NCBI GenBank assembly: GCA_007135795.1 | Contig: SLIE01000175.1 | Coordinates: forward strand, 1-12,516 | Source of the DNA: Desulfobacterales bacterium | GTDB lineage: Bacteria; Desulfobacterota; Desulfobacteria; Desulfobacterales; Desulfosalsimonadaceae | DNA length: 12,516 bases | Direction of reading: 5' to 3' | Part shown: piece by piece, positions 1 through 7,559 of the stretch | Numbering within the stretch: position 1 is the first letter of the stretch | Layout: every line of letters begins with the position of its first letter | Program-made: the position numbers and the translations under genes | The notes under the pieces: generated by a model | Told to the model about the DNA's origin: nothing | What the model saw: only the letters and a program-made list of their open reading frames with translations | Database searches by the model: none

Positions 1-206
1 TCATACAGCCACAATATATCTTCAATACTTAATCGTCCGGCTTTTACCGGAGCCCTGTCCGTACCATCTTTTTTTTTGAGTATACGGGGGCCTATCTGAA
101 GCTTGGGTTCACCTTCGCCATACTTGTTTATGGAAACCATCAATCCTGTTTCCTCACAATGCCATTGTTTAAGGACCTTGTCTTTCTCCGGGTCATATCC
201 GGCCAT
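1..206 (-). CDS. Small unrecognised protein, 3' end cut by window edge
   Basis: An open frame begins at ATG 206 and runs for 68 complete codons off the window edge without a stop. It is preceded by a strong ribosome binding site, GGGAGGAA, five to six bases before the ATG. The protein begins MAGYDPEKDKVLKQW, is hydrophilic and charged, and has no signal peptide or membrane segment in the visible part. It contains a lysine run coded by nine consecutive A residues, then a segment ending SIEDILWLY. I do not recognise the family. It is the last visible member of the minus-strand run and starts 142 bases after the glyS stop, so it could be transcribed with glyS. The good start signal and balanced codon use make a real gene likely; its function is unknown. 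Confidence 0.7.
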   Translation of the reverse strand, partial: MAGYDPEKDKVLKQWHCEETGLMVSINKYGEGEPKLQIGPRILKKKDGTDRAPVKAGRLSIEDILWLY

Positions 207-245
207 GGATTCCTCCCTGTTACAATTGTTTACAAATTTATTTTT

Positions 246-266
246 TGGCGATTTCGTAAAAATCCG
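246..266 (+). repeat. Solitary copy of dispersed terminal hairpin motif
   Basis: This short sequence after glyS has the pattern TGGCGATTTCGTAAAAATCC. It resembles the outer ends of the two larger repeats near the rodZ-like gene (TGACGACTTCGTAAAGAGTC and TGATAGCTTCGTAAAAAGTT when read in the same sense). It can fold as GATT/AATC around the loop TCGTAAA. No TTGCGCAATC partner is seen nearby, so it is either a remnant or a solo end. The rest of the gap 207-348 shows no clear terminator. Confidence 0.45.
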
Positions 267-348
267 TCTATCAGGACTTGTTAAGGGTGCATCACTGTTC
301 CATTTTACAAGCTGTCTCCAAAGAAATCATAAACTCAGTGGTTCCCGG

Positions 349-2433
349 CTAAGTCGATATTTTTGAAAAGTCGGCAAGCCTTCCGAAAAGATCCGATATA
401 CGCTTTAAAAGTGCAAGCCTGTTTTTTCGCAAGTCACTCTCTTCCGACATAACCATAACGTCGTCAAAAAATCTGTCCACGTGTTTTCTGATATTGGCGA
501 TCTCATGAAAAGCCGCTTCAGCATCCTGCGTCTGCAAAAAATCGTCAACCCGTTTTTCAGTCTCGACAAATTCCTCAAAAAGTATTGATTCAGCCTGGTT
601 TTCAAAAAGAGACGGGTTTACCACACCATTCCCTGTCTCAGACAAATCGGCTTTGCGTATAATGTTTACCACCCGCTTGAAAGTAACGGCAAGCGATTCA
701 AAATCCGGTTGAGACTTCATCTTGCAAAATGCACGCGCCCGCCCCCATACATCCGGGATATTATCCGACGATACCGCAAGGACACTCGATGCCATGTCCC
801 TGGAAATGGATTCTTCCTCAAGCATGTGTGCCATGCGATTTTTTACAAAATCCAAAAGCCCCTCTATCGCCGTTTCCAGCTTTTTATCATCACCATTTTC
901 AAACAGACCCATGCCGTAACGAATGGCATCCGAAAGAGAGATATTAAAATTGTTTTCAAGAGCCGTTTGTATAAGCCCGATTGCCTGTCGGCGGAGCGCG
1001 TAAGGATCAGATGCGCCGGTAGGAATCATCCCTTCCAGAAAACATCCGCACAGGGTATCGAGTTTGTCGGCAACGCCAAGTATCGAGCCAATAATCGTTT
1101 CCGGCAAAATCCCCCCGGAGGAAGTCGGTCGGTAATGCTCTTCAATTGCCCTGGCGACCACCTGAGGCTCACCTGCTTTTTCCGCGTAAACACGTCCTAT
1201 CACACCTTGAAGCTTTGGAAATTCTATAACGACATGACTGACCAGATCAGCCTTGCAGAACATCGCAGCACGATCGAGATTTTCTGCTTGAACCGCATCC
1301 AACCCCACGTGCATTGCAATAAACGCACAAAGCTTGCGAACCCGTTCTGTCTTGTCGTAAACAGAGCCAAGTTTTGCCTGAAAAACCACGGCTTTTAATT
1401 TTTCAACCATCTCTTCCAGCGGTCTTTTAAGGTCTGTCTTGTAAAAAAATCGTGCATCCTCAAGACGTGCGGCAAGCACCCGCTCATATCCGGAAACAAC
1501 CACGCGCATATCTCTGGCCTTGTTGTTACTCACAGCCACAAAATGCGGCATCATATTTTCATTGGCATCCAGAACTGCAAAATATCGCTGATGTTCCCGC
1601 ATGGCGGTCACCAGAATTTCACTCGGCAATTCCAGAAATTTTCGGTCAAAAGTCCCCAGAACAGCTTCAGGGTATTCAACGAGATTACAGACCGAATCGA
1701 TCAGCACATCATCGGGCTTGATATGACCACCTGTTTCTGCAACCACCTGCTGCATTTTCTCGTTCATCTCCGCTTTTCTATCCGAGATATCGGCAATGAC
1801 AAATGCGGAACGCAGTTTTTCGAGATATTCTTCCGGATGATCCAATTTAATTTTTCCGGGAGACATGAACCGATGTCCGAACGTGTTCCTGCCGCTCTTA
1901 ATGTTTCCCACGGTAAAAGGAACGACACTTCTGCCATAAAGCGCCGCCAACGAATGAATCGGACGGGCAAATGCGATTCGCAGGTTTTTCCAGCGCATGG
2001 TACGGGGAAAGGGAATCGTTAGAATCACCTCTGGCAAAATCTGTTTCAACATGACCGGTGTGGCCTGCCCTTTTTCAATTTTCCGGGTGCACAGGTACCT
2101 GCCCTTTTCGGTTTCTATAATTTCAAGGCGGTTTAGGGCAACACCGTTTTTTTCTGCAAATTTTTTAGCGGCAACCGTTGGCTGGCCGTTTTCATCATAC
2201 GCCACCCGTTCCGGGGGTCCGGTAATTTCAGAGGTAAGCGATGATTGACGAGATGCCACGTTATCAATAATAACGCTAAGCCGGCGCGGCGTGCCATATA
2301 TGACCGCATCGCCGCATTCGATCCGTGCATTACGAAGTCTTTCAAGCAGCATGGTTCGAAAGGCGTTCAACGCAGGCTCTATATATCCGGAAGGGATTTC
2401 CTCGGTACCAATTTCAATCAATAATCGTTCCAT
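349..2433 (-). CDS. glyS: Glycyl-tRNA synthetase beta subunit GlyS
   Basis: This is the beta chain of the alpha2/beta2 bacterial glycyl-tRNA synthetase, which charges tRNA-Gly in the cytoplasm together with GlyQ. The 694-residue product has the family's usual length (about 690). Hallmarks are the N-terminal LLIEIGTEEIPSGYI (from about residue 4), the MRWKNLRIAFARPIHSL segment (about 146-162), GHRFMSPG (about 186) and MREHQRYFAVLD (about 278), followed by an HD-like middle and a helical C-terminal anticodon-binding region. I chose ATG 2433 because AAGGA lies seven bases upstream and the protein then begins MERLLIEIGTEE, as is normal for the family. In-frame ATGs at 2454 and 2448 have poorer signals. 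A 5-bp hairpin (2456-2470) lies just upstream. glyQ ends 107 bases before this start, so cotranscription is likely. No frameshift or missing motif is apparent. Confidence 0.96.
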   Translation of the reverse strand: MERLLIEIGTEEIPSGYIEPALNAFRTMLLERLRNARIECGDAVIYGTPRRLSVIIDNVASRQSSLTSEITGPPERVAYDENGQPTVAAKKFAEKNGVALNRLEIIETEKGRYLCTRKIEKGQATPVMLKQILPEVILTIPFPRTMRWKNLRIAFARPIHSLAALYGRSVVPFTVGNIKSGRNTFGHRFMSPGKIKLDHPEEYLEKLRSAFVIADISDRKAEMNEKMQQVVAETGGHIKPDDVLIDSVCNLVEYPEAVLGTFDRKFLELPSEILVTAMREHQRYFAVLDANENMMPHFVAVSNNKARDMRVVVSGYERVLAARLEDARFFYKTDLKRPLEEMVEKLKAVVFQAKLGSVYDKTERVRKLCAFIAMHVGLDAVQAENLDRAAMFCKADLVSHVVIEFPKLQGVIGRVYAEKAGEPQVVARAIEEHYRPTSSGGILPETIIGSILGVADKLDTLCGCFLEGMIPTGASDPYALRRQAIGLIQTALENNFNISLSDAIRYGMGLFENGDDKKLETAIEGLLDFVKNRMAHMLEEESISRDMASSVLAVSSDNIPDVWGRARAFCKMKSQPDFESLAVTFKRVVNIIRKADLSETGNGVVNPSLFENQAESILFEEFVETEKRVDDFLQTQDAEAAFHEIANIRKHVDRFFDDVMVMSEESDLRKNRLALLKRISDLFGRLADFSKIST

Positions 2434-2540
2434 GGGCTTATCCTTCATATCCATACCGATCTCATATCGGCAATTGGCATTTCAAAAAATGGGGTGTGGT
2501 ATAAGGTACGAATTAAAACAAACCAAAAAAACGACTTTGT

Positions 2541-3413
2541 TCAAACACCTTTTAACATCGGGTGTCCAAGAGCTTCTCGTTGTGTGATATATGCCTGCGC
2601 GCAAAGACGCGCAAGATCTCGGATTCTTGCGATATAGCCGGTTCGCTGGGTGACGCTGATGGCCCCCCGGGCATCCAGAAGATTAAACAGATGAGAGCAT
2701 TTCAGACAACATTCATATGCCGGGACTACAAGTACGGCACCTGCGTTTCTCCTTGATTCAGCTTCGAAGCGATTGAAACAGTCATGCAGCATAGCGACAT
2801 CGGCTGTTTCAAAATTATAAGCGGATTGTTCAACTTCCTGCTGGTGATGCACATCCCGGTAAGTAATATTCTCATTCCATTTAATGTCAAAAACATTATC
2901 GACTTCCTGCAAATACATGCAGATACGCTCAAGCCCGTAAGTGAGCTCTACGGGAACCGGGTCGACCTCGATACTGCCGGCCATCTGGAAATAGGTGAAC
3001 TGGCTGATTTCCATGCCGTCGAGCCAGACCTCCCAGCCAAGTCCGGACGCACCAAGCGTGGGAGACTCCCAGTCATCTTCGACAAAGCGTATATCATGAT
3101 CCATCGCATCGATTCCCAATGCCTTGAGACTCTCGAGAAACTGTTTTTGAACATCGAGCGGGGAAGGTTTAAGGAGGACCTGAAATTGATAGTAGTGCTG
3201 CAATCGGTAAGGATTGTCTCCGTAACGACCATCCGTGGGCCGCCGTGAAGGCTGGACATATGCGACATTCCACGGCTCCGGCCCCAGTGCGCGCAGCAAT
3301 GTGGCCGGATGAAACGTTCCGGCACCCACCTCCATGTCATACGGCTGAACAAGAACACATCCCTTTCGGGACCAGAATCGTTGCAAGTTGAGTATTACAT
3401 CCTGGAAATACAT
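2541..3413 (-). CDS. glyQ: Glycyl-tRNA synthetase alpha subunit GlyQ
   Basis: This is the alpha (catalytic) chain of heterotetrameric glycyl-tRNA synthetase. It forms glycyl-adenylate and transfers glycine to tRNA-Gly, with GlyS supplying tRNA recognition. The 290-residue length is typical. The family signature is almost continuous: [20 protein letters not shown] (residues 13-32), [20 protein letters not shown] (about 40-59), [43 protein letters not shown] in the middle, and [31 protein letters not shown], which includes the class II motif 3 arginine region. The ATG start at 3413 has AAGGA nine bases upstream and gives the expected N-terminus, [14 protein letters not shown]. It follows the sugar kinase by 47 bases and precedes glyS by 107 bases. 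The separate-subunit enzyme is typical of most Gram-negative bacteria, unlike the single-chain eukaryotic/archaeal type. Confidence 0.97.
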   Translation of the reverse strand: MYFQDVILNLQRFWSRKGCVLVQPYDMEVGAGTFHPATLLRALGPEPWNVAYVQPSRRPTDGRYGDNPYRLQHYYQFQVLLKPSPLDVQKQFLESLKALGIDAMDHDIRFVEDDWESPTLGASGLGWEVWLDGMEISQFTYFQMAGSIEVDPVPVELTYGLERICMYLQEVDNVFDIKWNENITYRDVHHQQEVEQSAYNFETADVAMLHDCFNRFEAESRRNAGAVLVVPAYECCLKCSHLFNLLDARGAISVTQRTGYIARIRDLARLCAQAYITQREALGHPMLKGV

Positions 3414-3460
3414 TAGAGTCTATCCTTGGTATTTGTTATGCACGTTATATCGATAAGAAA

Positions 3461-4516
3461 TCAATCACTCCAAACCCCGTCCGTGTCGACTGAAGTATCC
3501 AGTAGTCGTGCATCTGTCCGGGCGTCAAGAACACCTTCCCAAGCGGATTTAAGCACCGAAATTCTGTCCGGTTCCCCAAAAGCCCATATGCATCCGCCAC
3601 CGCCTGCTCCGGCAAACCGAGCCGCACAATGATTGTTCCGTGCCGCAGCAACGAGGTTTTCACCCACGACATCCAGGACCCCGGGTGTCATCTCCTGTCG
3701 TATTGCCGTCTCCCGATTCATACACTCCACTGCAATTGAAACATCTTTTTCGGTAAAGGCCCTGATAAAGCGCTTTGTGCAATTGACAATTTCAACCCAC
3801 TCCATTCGCCATGTGGCATCTATAAATCCCCTTATCCACTGGGAATTTATATCACTGGAATCATGTTGAACACCACAATAAGCCACCAGCATGCGATCGT
3901 TTAACCAGTCGGCATCCTTCTTGTCCAGGAGTTTTTTTCTATCAAACCATGGAATCGCGCCATGCCCCTTCCAATACCATGCATTAACGCCACCCCATGT
4001 CGCCGCCATCTGATCCTGACATCCACATGCAACACCGGCAGTGCTTTCTTCAATGGCATGCGCCAATTCGGGAATCTTAATCAAATTGATCTCAGATTTT
4101 CCACTTCTCGTCAACAATCGATCAAACGCGGCAATAACAGCCACGGCCGCGGATGATGAGCCGCCTAACGCACTTTTCGGTGGCGAGGATGACGCGATTT
4201 CAATATGAATGCCATCGATCCGAAAATATGCCGCAATTGCAAAAAGAAGACCCATGGGGTGGGAAAAGGGTATCGCATCGATATGAAATTCAGCAGGAAG
4301 AAAACCTGCCGAGGAAATTTTTACAAGACCGGGTTTATATGGAACGATTCGAACATGCGTCCTCATGTCAAGCGCAATGTTGAATGTCACCGGCTCAAGA
4401 TATGACAAGGGATAGTAGAAAACGGCGATATCAATAGTACCCCCAAGATCAACTCTGCATGGTGCAGAAGCAGTAACAGGTTTTTCTTCTAAGATTTGTC
4501 GTAATTTTTTTTCCAT
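3461..4516 (-). CDS. GHMP-superfamily sugar kinase, HddA/fucokinase-like
   Basis: The 351-residue protein has all three GHMP kinase motifs: motif 1 SAPCRVDLGGTID (residues 17-29), the ATP-binding motif 2 PPKSALGGSSSAA (about 112-124), and motif 3 FAGAGGGGC (about 301-309). A segment CGCQDQMAATWGGVNAW (about 164-180) resembles the GxQDQxAAxxGGxN stretch of heptose-7-phosphate and fucose kinases, with Asp168 as a possible catalytic base. I infer ATP-dependent phosphorylation of a sugar or sugar phosphate, but the substrate cannot be read from the sequence; galactokinase is a common automatic label for such proteins. No heptose or nucleotide-sugar pathway gene lies beside it. The start ATG 4516 is one base after the recO stop (TGAcATG), so translation is probably coupled to recO; only a weak GAG-type ribosome site lies within the recO end. 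glyQ follows 47 bases later. Confidence 0.85.
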   Translation of the reverse strand: MEKKLRQILEEKPVTASAPCRVDLGGTIDIAVFYYPLSYLEPVTFNIALDMRTHVRIVPYKPGLVKISSAGFLPAEFHIDAIPFSHPMGLLFAIAAYFRIDGIHIEIASSSPPKSALGGSSSAAVAVIAAFDRLLTRSGKSEINLIKIPELAHAIEESTAGVACGCQDQMAATWGGVNAWYWKGHGAIPWFDRKKLLDKKDADWLNDRMLVAYCGVQHDSSDINSQWIRGFIDATWRMEWVEIVNCTKRFIRAFTEKDVSIAVECMNRETAIRQEMTPGVLDVVGENLVAAARNNHCAARFAGAGGGGCIWAFGEPDRISVLKSAWEGVLDARTDARLLDTSVDTDGVWSD

Positions 4517-4517
4517 G

Positions 4518-5282
4518 TCATCTCAGGTCTTTCAAAAATTTGAGACTCTTGGGCATCCGTCCCAGATGGTGAGGCACAAAGGCCTCCAGAATACGTCGGG
4601 CTTCATTCAATGATCGGTCATCAAAGCGCAATCGCATTGCTGCATCCGTATCATATGACTGGATCCATGAAAGAAACTTTGCGGTTCCCTTCGAGATAGT
4701 CGTGCGAAAGCGGCTTTCTTCTGCGCTACATCCATCGCATACAATACCACCCTTTGCAAGATCAAAAAAAAGCCTGGATGATTGCATATTATCCACAGGT
4801 ATCCCGCAGGTTACGCATGATTCAAGGTGAGGTGCAAAACCGGTCAGATGAAGAAATCGAGCCTGAAAAATGACGTTCATAACATGTGGAGATGCGGCAT
4901 GTCTGTCCAGTTTGTTCAAACTGTACCTGAGCAGCCTGTAAATTTCGGGTTGTGGCTGGAAGGCCTCGATCCATCCTAAAATCAATTCCGCCCAGTAACT
5001 CGCATACGCTGTTTCAATCAGACCGCCATGAATGTCTGCTAATGGCGATTTCATCGAAACTTCCTGAAGAACCGGCATGCCATTGTTACGGCTCGTCCGG
5101 ACGACGATATCGAGTTCAGTAAACGGCTCGAGTAAACCGGAAAAACGTTTGCGACTTTTTTTTGCATTTTTGGCGATGACGGAAATTTTGCCACGATTGA
5201 ACGATAAAAATGATATTATAAGATCATAGTCACCAAAATCGGTCCGTTTGAGCAAAATCGCAGGTGAAGAAAAACATAACAT
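4518..5282 (-). CDS. recO: DNA repair protein RecO
   Basis: RecO works with RecR (and RecF) to load RecA onto SSB-coated single-stranded DNA at gaps, and it anneals complementary strands. The 254-residue protein is of normal length. It has an N-terminal OB-fold region (about residues 1-80, with SSPAILLKRTDFGDYDLIISFLS and RGKISVIAKNAKKSRKRFSGLLEPF), a helical middle, and a zinc-binding cluster of four cysteines at 156, 159, 182 and 185 (CVTC and CDGC), which many RecO proteins carry. The ATG at 5282 has only a weak GGGAA upstream. The leader contains two tandem hairpins and a palindromic repeat, so recO may be partly separated from rodZ transcription. The 3' end is joined to the sugar kinase by a one-base gap. 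Confidence 0.93.
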   Translation of the reverse strand: MLCFSSPAILLKRTDFGDYDLIISFLSFNRGKISVIAKNAKKSRKRFSGLLEPFTELDIVVRTSRNNGMPVLQEVSMKSPLADIHGGLIETAYASYWAELILGWIEAFQPQPEIYRLLRYSLNKLDRHAASPHVMNVIFQARFLHLTGFAPHLESCVTCGIPVDNMQSSRLFFDLAKGGIVCDGCSAEESRFRTTISKGTAKFLSWIQSYDTDAAMRLRFDDRSLNEARRILEAFVPHHLGRMPKSLKFLKDLR

Positions 5283-5306
5283 CTATCGGATTCCCGGAAA
5301 AAACGA

Positions 5307-5350
5307 CAAGACCTTCTCGGTCTTATTATAACAAGACCTTTTCGGCCTTG
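5307..5350 (-). repeat. Two tandem hairpins in the recO leader, possible weak terminator/attenuator
   Basis: The units CAAGACCTTCTCGGTCTT (5307-5324) and CAAGACCTTTTCGGCCTTG (5332-5350), on the plus strand, repeat with a 25-base period. Each is a self-complementary stem around a five-base loop. In minus-strand RNA they read CAAGGCC-GAAAA-GGTCTTG, which contains one G-U pair, and AAGACC-GAGAA-GGTCTT. The second to be transcribed is followed by GTCG and then six T residues (5303-5298), so it could act as a weak intrinsic terminator or attenuator between the rodZ-like gene and recO. The stem is short and the T-run is four bases away, so activity is uncertain. Confidence 0.5.
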
Positions 5351-5358
5351 CCTATAAT

Positions 5359-5534
5359 TGATACATTCGCAGTAAATCGCGATCAGAGAGTTTTGAAAAA
5401 AGCTCAAAATCAAGGCTTGCGCAATCTCGAAGAATGCAGCGTACTATAGTGTACGTGTATGTCTACGAGGCGTAAGCCGCAAATTCTGAAGGATTGCGCA
5501 AAACACAGATATTGGACTCTTTACGAAGTCGTCA
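5359..5534 (+). repeat. Intergenic palindromic repeat, fuller copy (MITE-like)
   Basis: This element fills most of the 265-bp gap between recO and the rodZ-like gene. It contains a perfect 10-base inverted pair, TTGCGCAATC (5417-5426) and GATTGCGCAA (5492-5501). Its right end (5515-5534) carries the terminal motif GACTCTTTACGAAGTCGTCA. Its left end (from TGATA at 5359) is a degenerate inverted match to that motif. Positions 5416-5489 match 6351-6424 in inverted orientation at 67 of 74 positions by hand alignment, and the similarity continues outward to 5359 with one gap. It has no coding capacity. It behaves like a non-autonomous palindromic dispersed repeat, but the family is unknown to me. 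Confidence 0.75.
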
Positions 5535-5547
5535 TAATTGATGGTTT

Positions 5548-6303
5548 TCAGCCTGCTTCTTTTTTAAGTAAGATACTGGCTGGTCGACCAGGATCACCTT
5601 TGGGGAAAACGGGCTGGTCATTGAGGTAAACGCTTATCCCGCTGGCATCGCTTATGGAAAGATGAAAATGCGAAGAAGCTTCAACCTGCATTTCATCATT
5701 CGGATTTAATTTATACTTGACGGGCGTCCCATCATCAATGCGCAGGGTGATATCGATTTCGGACATTGCAACGAGCTTGAGATGTAGTCGGTCGTTCAAC
5801 CGGAATGCCTGTTCTGTAAGCCTGCCGGCTGAACTGTGAATTTCATACGCCAGCAAATCATCAACGACAACACCCGATCCAGTACCAACAGCTTTCTTCA
5901 TCAAATGATACTCAGCGGGATCGTGAAAATGATCAAAGATCATTACCGAAATCATCACGGCAAGCCCCAATACCCCAAGGGCTCCAGCCATACGGATGAT
6001 GGACTGTTTACCGGATTTAATGAGATCCTGTTCGGATTTCAATGAATGATCATAGGCCAGGCGGTTTATCTCGTAACGCTCAATAACATCAGCCGAATCC
6101 ACCCCAATGGCTTCGGCATAAGCCCTTAACGTCCCTTTTACATAAATCTCGTTGGGAAGTTTTTCGTGGTCCTCAGCCTCGATCAAGATTAAAAGCCATA
6201 CACTTACCCGAAGACGGTCTGCAACGGAGATCAGAGTGATATTGCTGCTTTCCCGTATGGCTTTGAGGTATCTTCCGAACGACAGGATATCAGGTTTCTG
6301 CAT
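5548..6303 (-). CDS. RodZ-like membrane protein with HTH and DUF4115 domains
   Basis: The 251-residue protein has the architecture of RodZ-family proteins. A cytoplasmic helix-turn-helix of the HTH_25 type lies at about residues 8-70 (FGRYLKAIRESSNITLISVA, then LPNEIYVKGTLRAYAEAIGV). A single membrane segment lies at about 102-124 (IIRMAGALGVLGLAVMISVM). A periplasmic beta-rich DUF4115 domain lies at about 170-232 (LHLKLVAMSEIDITLRIDDG and ISVYLNDQPVFP). RodZ links MreB filaments to the cell-wall elongation machinery. Whether this protein does so or acts as a regulator is inference, and no mreB is visible here. The ATG at 6303 lacks a convincing Shine-Dalgarno, and no better in-frame start lies upstream. 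The gene sits between two inverted repeat copies. Its gaps of 244 and 183 bases (to recO and from the chaperone gene) are occupied largely by those repeats. Confidence 0.85.
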   Translation of the reverse strand: MQKPDILSFGRYLKAIRESSNITLISVADRLRVSVWLLILIEAEDHEKLPNEIYVKGTLRAYAEAIGVDSADVIERYEINRLAYDHSLKSEQDLIKSGKQSIIRMAGALGVLGLAVMISVMIFDHFHDPAEYHLMKKAVGTGSGVVVDDLLAYEIHSSAGRLTEQAFRLNDRLHLKLVAMSEIDITLRIDDGTPVKYKLNPNDEMQVEASSHFHLSISDASGISVYLNDQPVFPKGDPGRPASILLKKEAG

Positions 6304-6350
6304 GGGTAATCACGACCGAAAACATTGATGAACTGGTAAAAATCACAAAA

Positions 6351-6480
6351 TCAGAATTTGCGGCTTACGCCTCGTAGACCCACACGTACACTTAAGCACT
6401 CAGCATTCTTCGAGATTGCGCAAGAATTGATCTTTAACTTTAGCAAAGTCGCCTGATCGCAACTTTTTACGAAGCTATCA
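6351..6480 (-). repeat. Inverted second copy of the intergenic palindromic repeat, truncated
   Basis: Read on the minus strand, this runs from the terminal motif TGATAGCTTCGTAAAAAGTT (6480-6461), through GCGATCAG and CTTGCGCAATCTCGAAGAAT, to GCCGCAAATTCTGA (ending 6351). The last 74 bases match the left copy at 67 positions by hand alignment. Homology stops after TTCTGA, so the second GATTGCGCAA arm and right terminus found in the left copy are missing. It lies between the chaperone gene and the rodZ-like gene and codes for nothing visible. Confidence 0.75.
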
Positions 6481-6486
6481 CATTAT

Positions 6487-7482
6487 TTACAAAATAATTC
6501 TTATGTGAGCGGATTTCCGTAAAGAATGAATCCACTCTTCGAATTTCTCTTCTGTTTTTCGCTCATACAACTCTTGTTCAATTTGTTGTTTGACAGCGTC
6601 CATATCCTGCTTTTCAGGTTCTTTAATATCTTCGAGTAAAAAGATCTGAAACCCCAGATCCGTTTCTATAATACCTGTGAACTCGCCCGGCGCAAGATCA
6701 GCCATTACTGGTTGAAGATGCGCTGACAGATCTTCCAGAGCAAAGACGCCGAGTTCTCCCCCTTCTTCTGCATTTGGCGCCATGGAATATTTCCGGGCCA
6801 TTGCTGAAAAGTCTGCACCCTGTTCGAGTGCCTCTAAAACGGTCTCCATTTTGTGGCGCGTCTGAACTTTACCCTGCTGATAAGACATAAAGATATTTTT
6901 CAGGTGATATTTACCTTTAAGTCCATATTTTCCGGGATTGGCATTCCGATAGTCTCGAACATCATCTTCGGTGATAACAATTCTTGACTTAACCTTCTGG
7001 TTTATCAATTTGTTTCTCAAAAGCTGCTGCCTCAGATTTTCTCTGTATTCGTCAAACGTCAAACCACGAGATTGCAGGGCCCTAATGAAATCTTCCTGAG
7101 TCAGGCGATTGGTTGCCTTTATCTGTTCAATGGTCGCATCGAGTTCGCTTTCGCTAACACGAATCCCTGATTCTTTAATTACCTGGTCTGCCAGTTTTTC
7201 ATCAATCAGGTCATCTATCAGTTGACGACGGGCTTCATACAGGGCTTTTTCTGTTTCATGCGGTGAAAATCTATGTTGCGCGCGGATTTGATGTTCAATC
7301 GGTTCAAAATGACGATTCAGATCCGACAGGCGAATGATATCTTCGTTGACAATAGCCACGATACGATCAACCACTTCAGCTGATTCCAACTTCTGCGTCA
7401 TCAGACCGGCAAGTAACAGAAACGTTGCCAATCCTGAAAAAATAATGATTCTTGTCCATTGTGAAGCAACACGATTTTTCAT
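6487..7482 (-). CDS. SurA-type periplasmic peptidyl-prolyl isomerase/chaperone
   Basis: The protein is predicted to be exported. It has an N-terminal basic stretch and a hydrophobic core (IIIFSGLATFLLLAGLM), then a SurA_N chaperone region beginning EVVDRIVAIVNEDIIRLSD and a single parvulin rotamase domain (about residues 190-286 from this start), including ADFSAMARKYSMAP, GGELGVFALEDL and the ending TDLGFQIFLLEDI. Such proteins help outer-membrane proteins fold in the periplasm. E. coli SurA has two parvulin domains and this protein has one, as in many delta-proteobacterial homologues. I chose ATG 7482 (331 residues) because it places the signal sequence at the N-terminus (MKNRVASQWTR). The frame also has an ATG at 7545 (352 residues), 14 bases after mfd stops; neither has a strong ribosome site, so the start is uncertain. 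Close spacing implies cotranscription with mfd. Confidence 0.87.
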   Translation of the reverse strand: MKNRVASQWTRIIIFSGLATFLLLAGLMTQKLESAEVVDRIVAIVNEDIIRLSDLNRHFEPIEHQIRAQHRFSPHETEKALYEARRQLIDDLIDEKLADQVIKESGIRVSESELDATIEQIKATNRLTQEDFIRALQSRGLTFDEYRENLRQQLLRNKLINQKVKSRIVITEDDVRDYRNANPGKYGLKGKYHLKNIFMSYQQGKVQTRHKMETVLEALEQGADFSAMARKYSMAPNAEEGGELGVFALEDLSAHLQPVMADLAPGEFTGIIETDLGFQIFLLEDIKEPEKQDMDAVKQQIEQELYERKTEEKFEEWIHSLRKSAHIRIIL

Positions 7483-7559
7483 ATTACAACCGATCATCCG
7501 CTCTTTGATTTTTAAAAAACTCTCTCCAACCACATTTATATGCATGACACATAAAATCT

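Noticed and set aside
709..1398. Plus-strand 229-codon open frame
   Set aside because: It lies wholly antisense to the conserved glyS coding region, lacks recognisable motifs, and is rich in C, H and R as expected for a shadow frame.
2434..2540. Possible T-box or other leader regulation before glyS
   Set aside because: The 107-base gap shows only a 5-bp hairpin and no T-box sequence or terminator/antiterminator pair. T-boxes are also mainly a Gram-positive feature.
2784..3248. Plus-strand 154-codon open frame
   Set aside because: It is the complement of highly conserved GlyQ catalytic sequence and has no independent support.
5359..6480. CRISPR array or composite transposon
   Set aside because: There are only two repeat copies, in opposite orientation, with no regular spacers. 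No transposase lies between or beside them.
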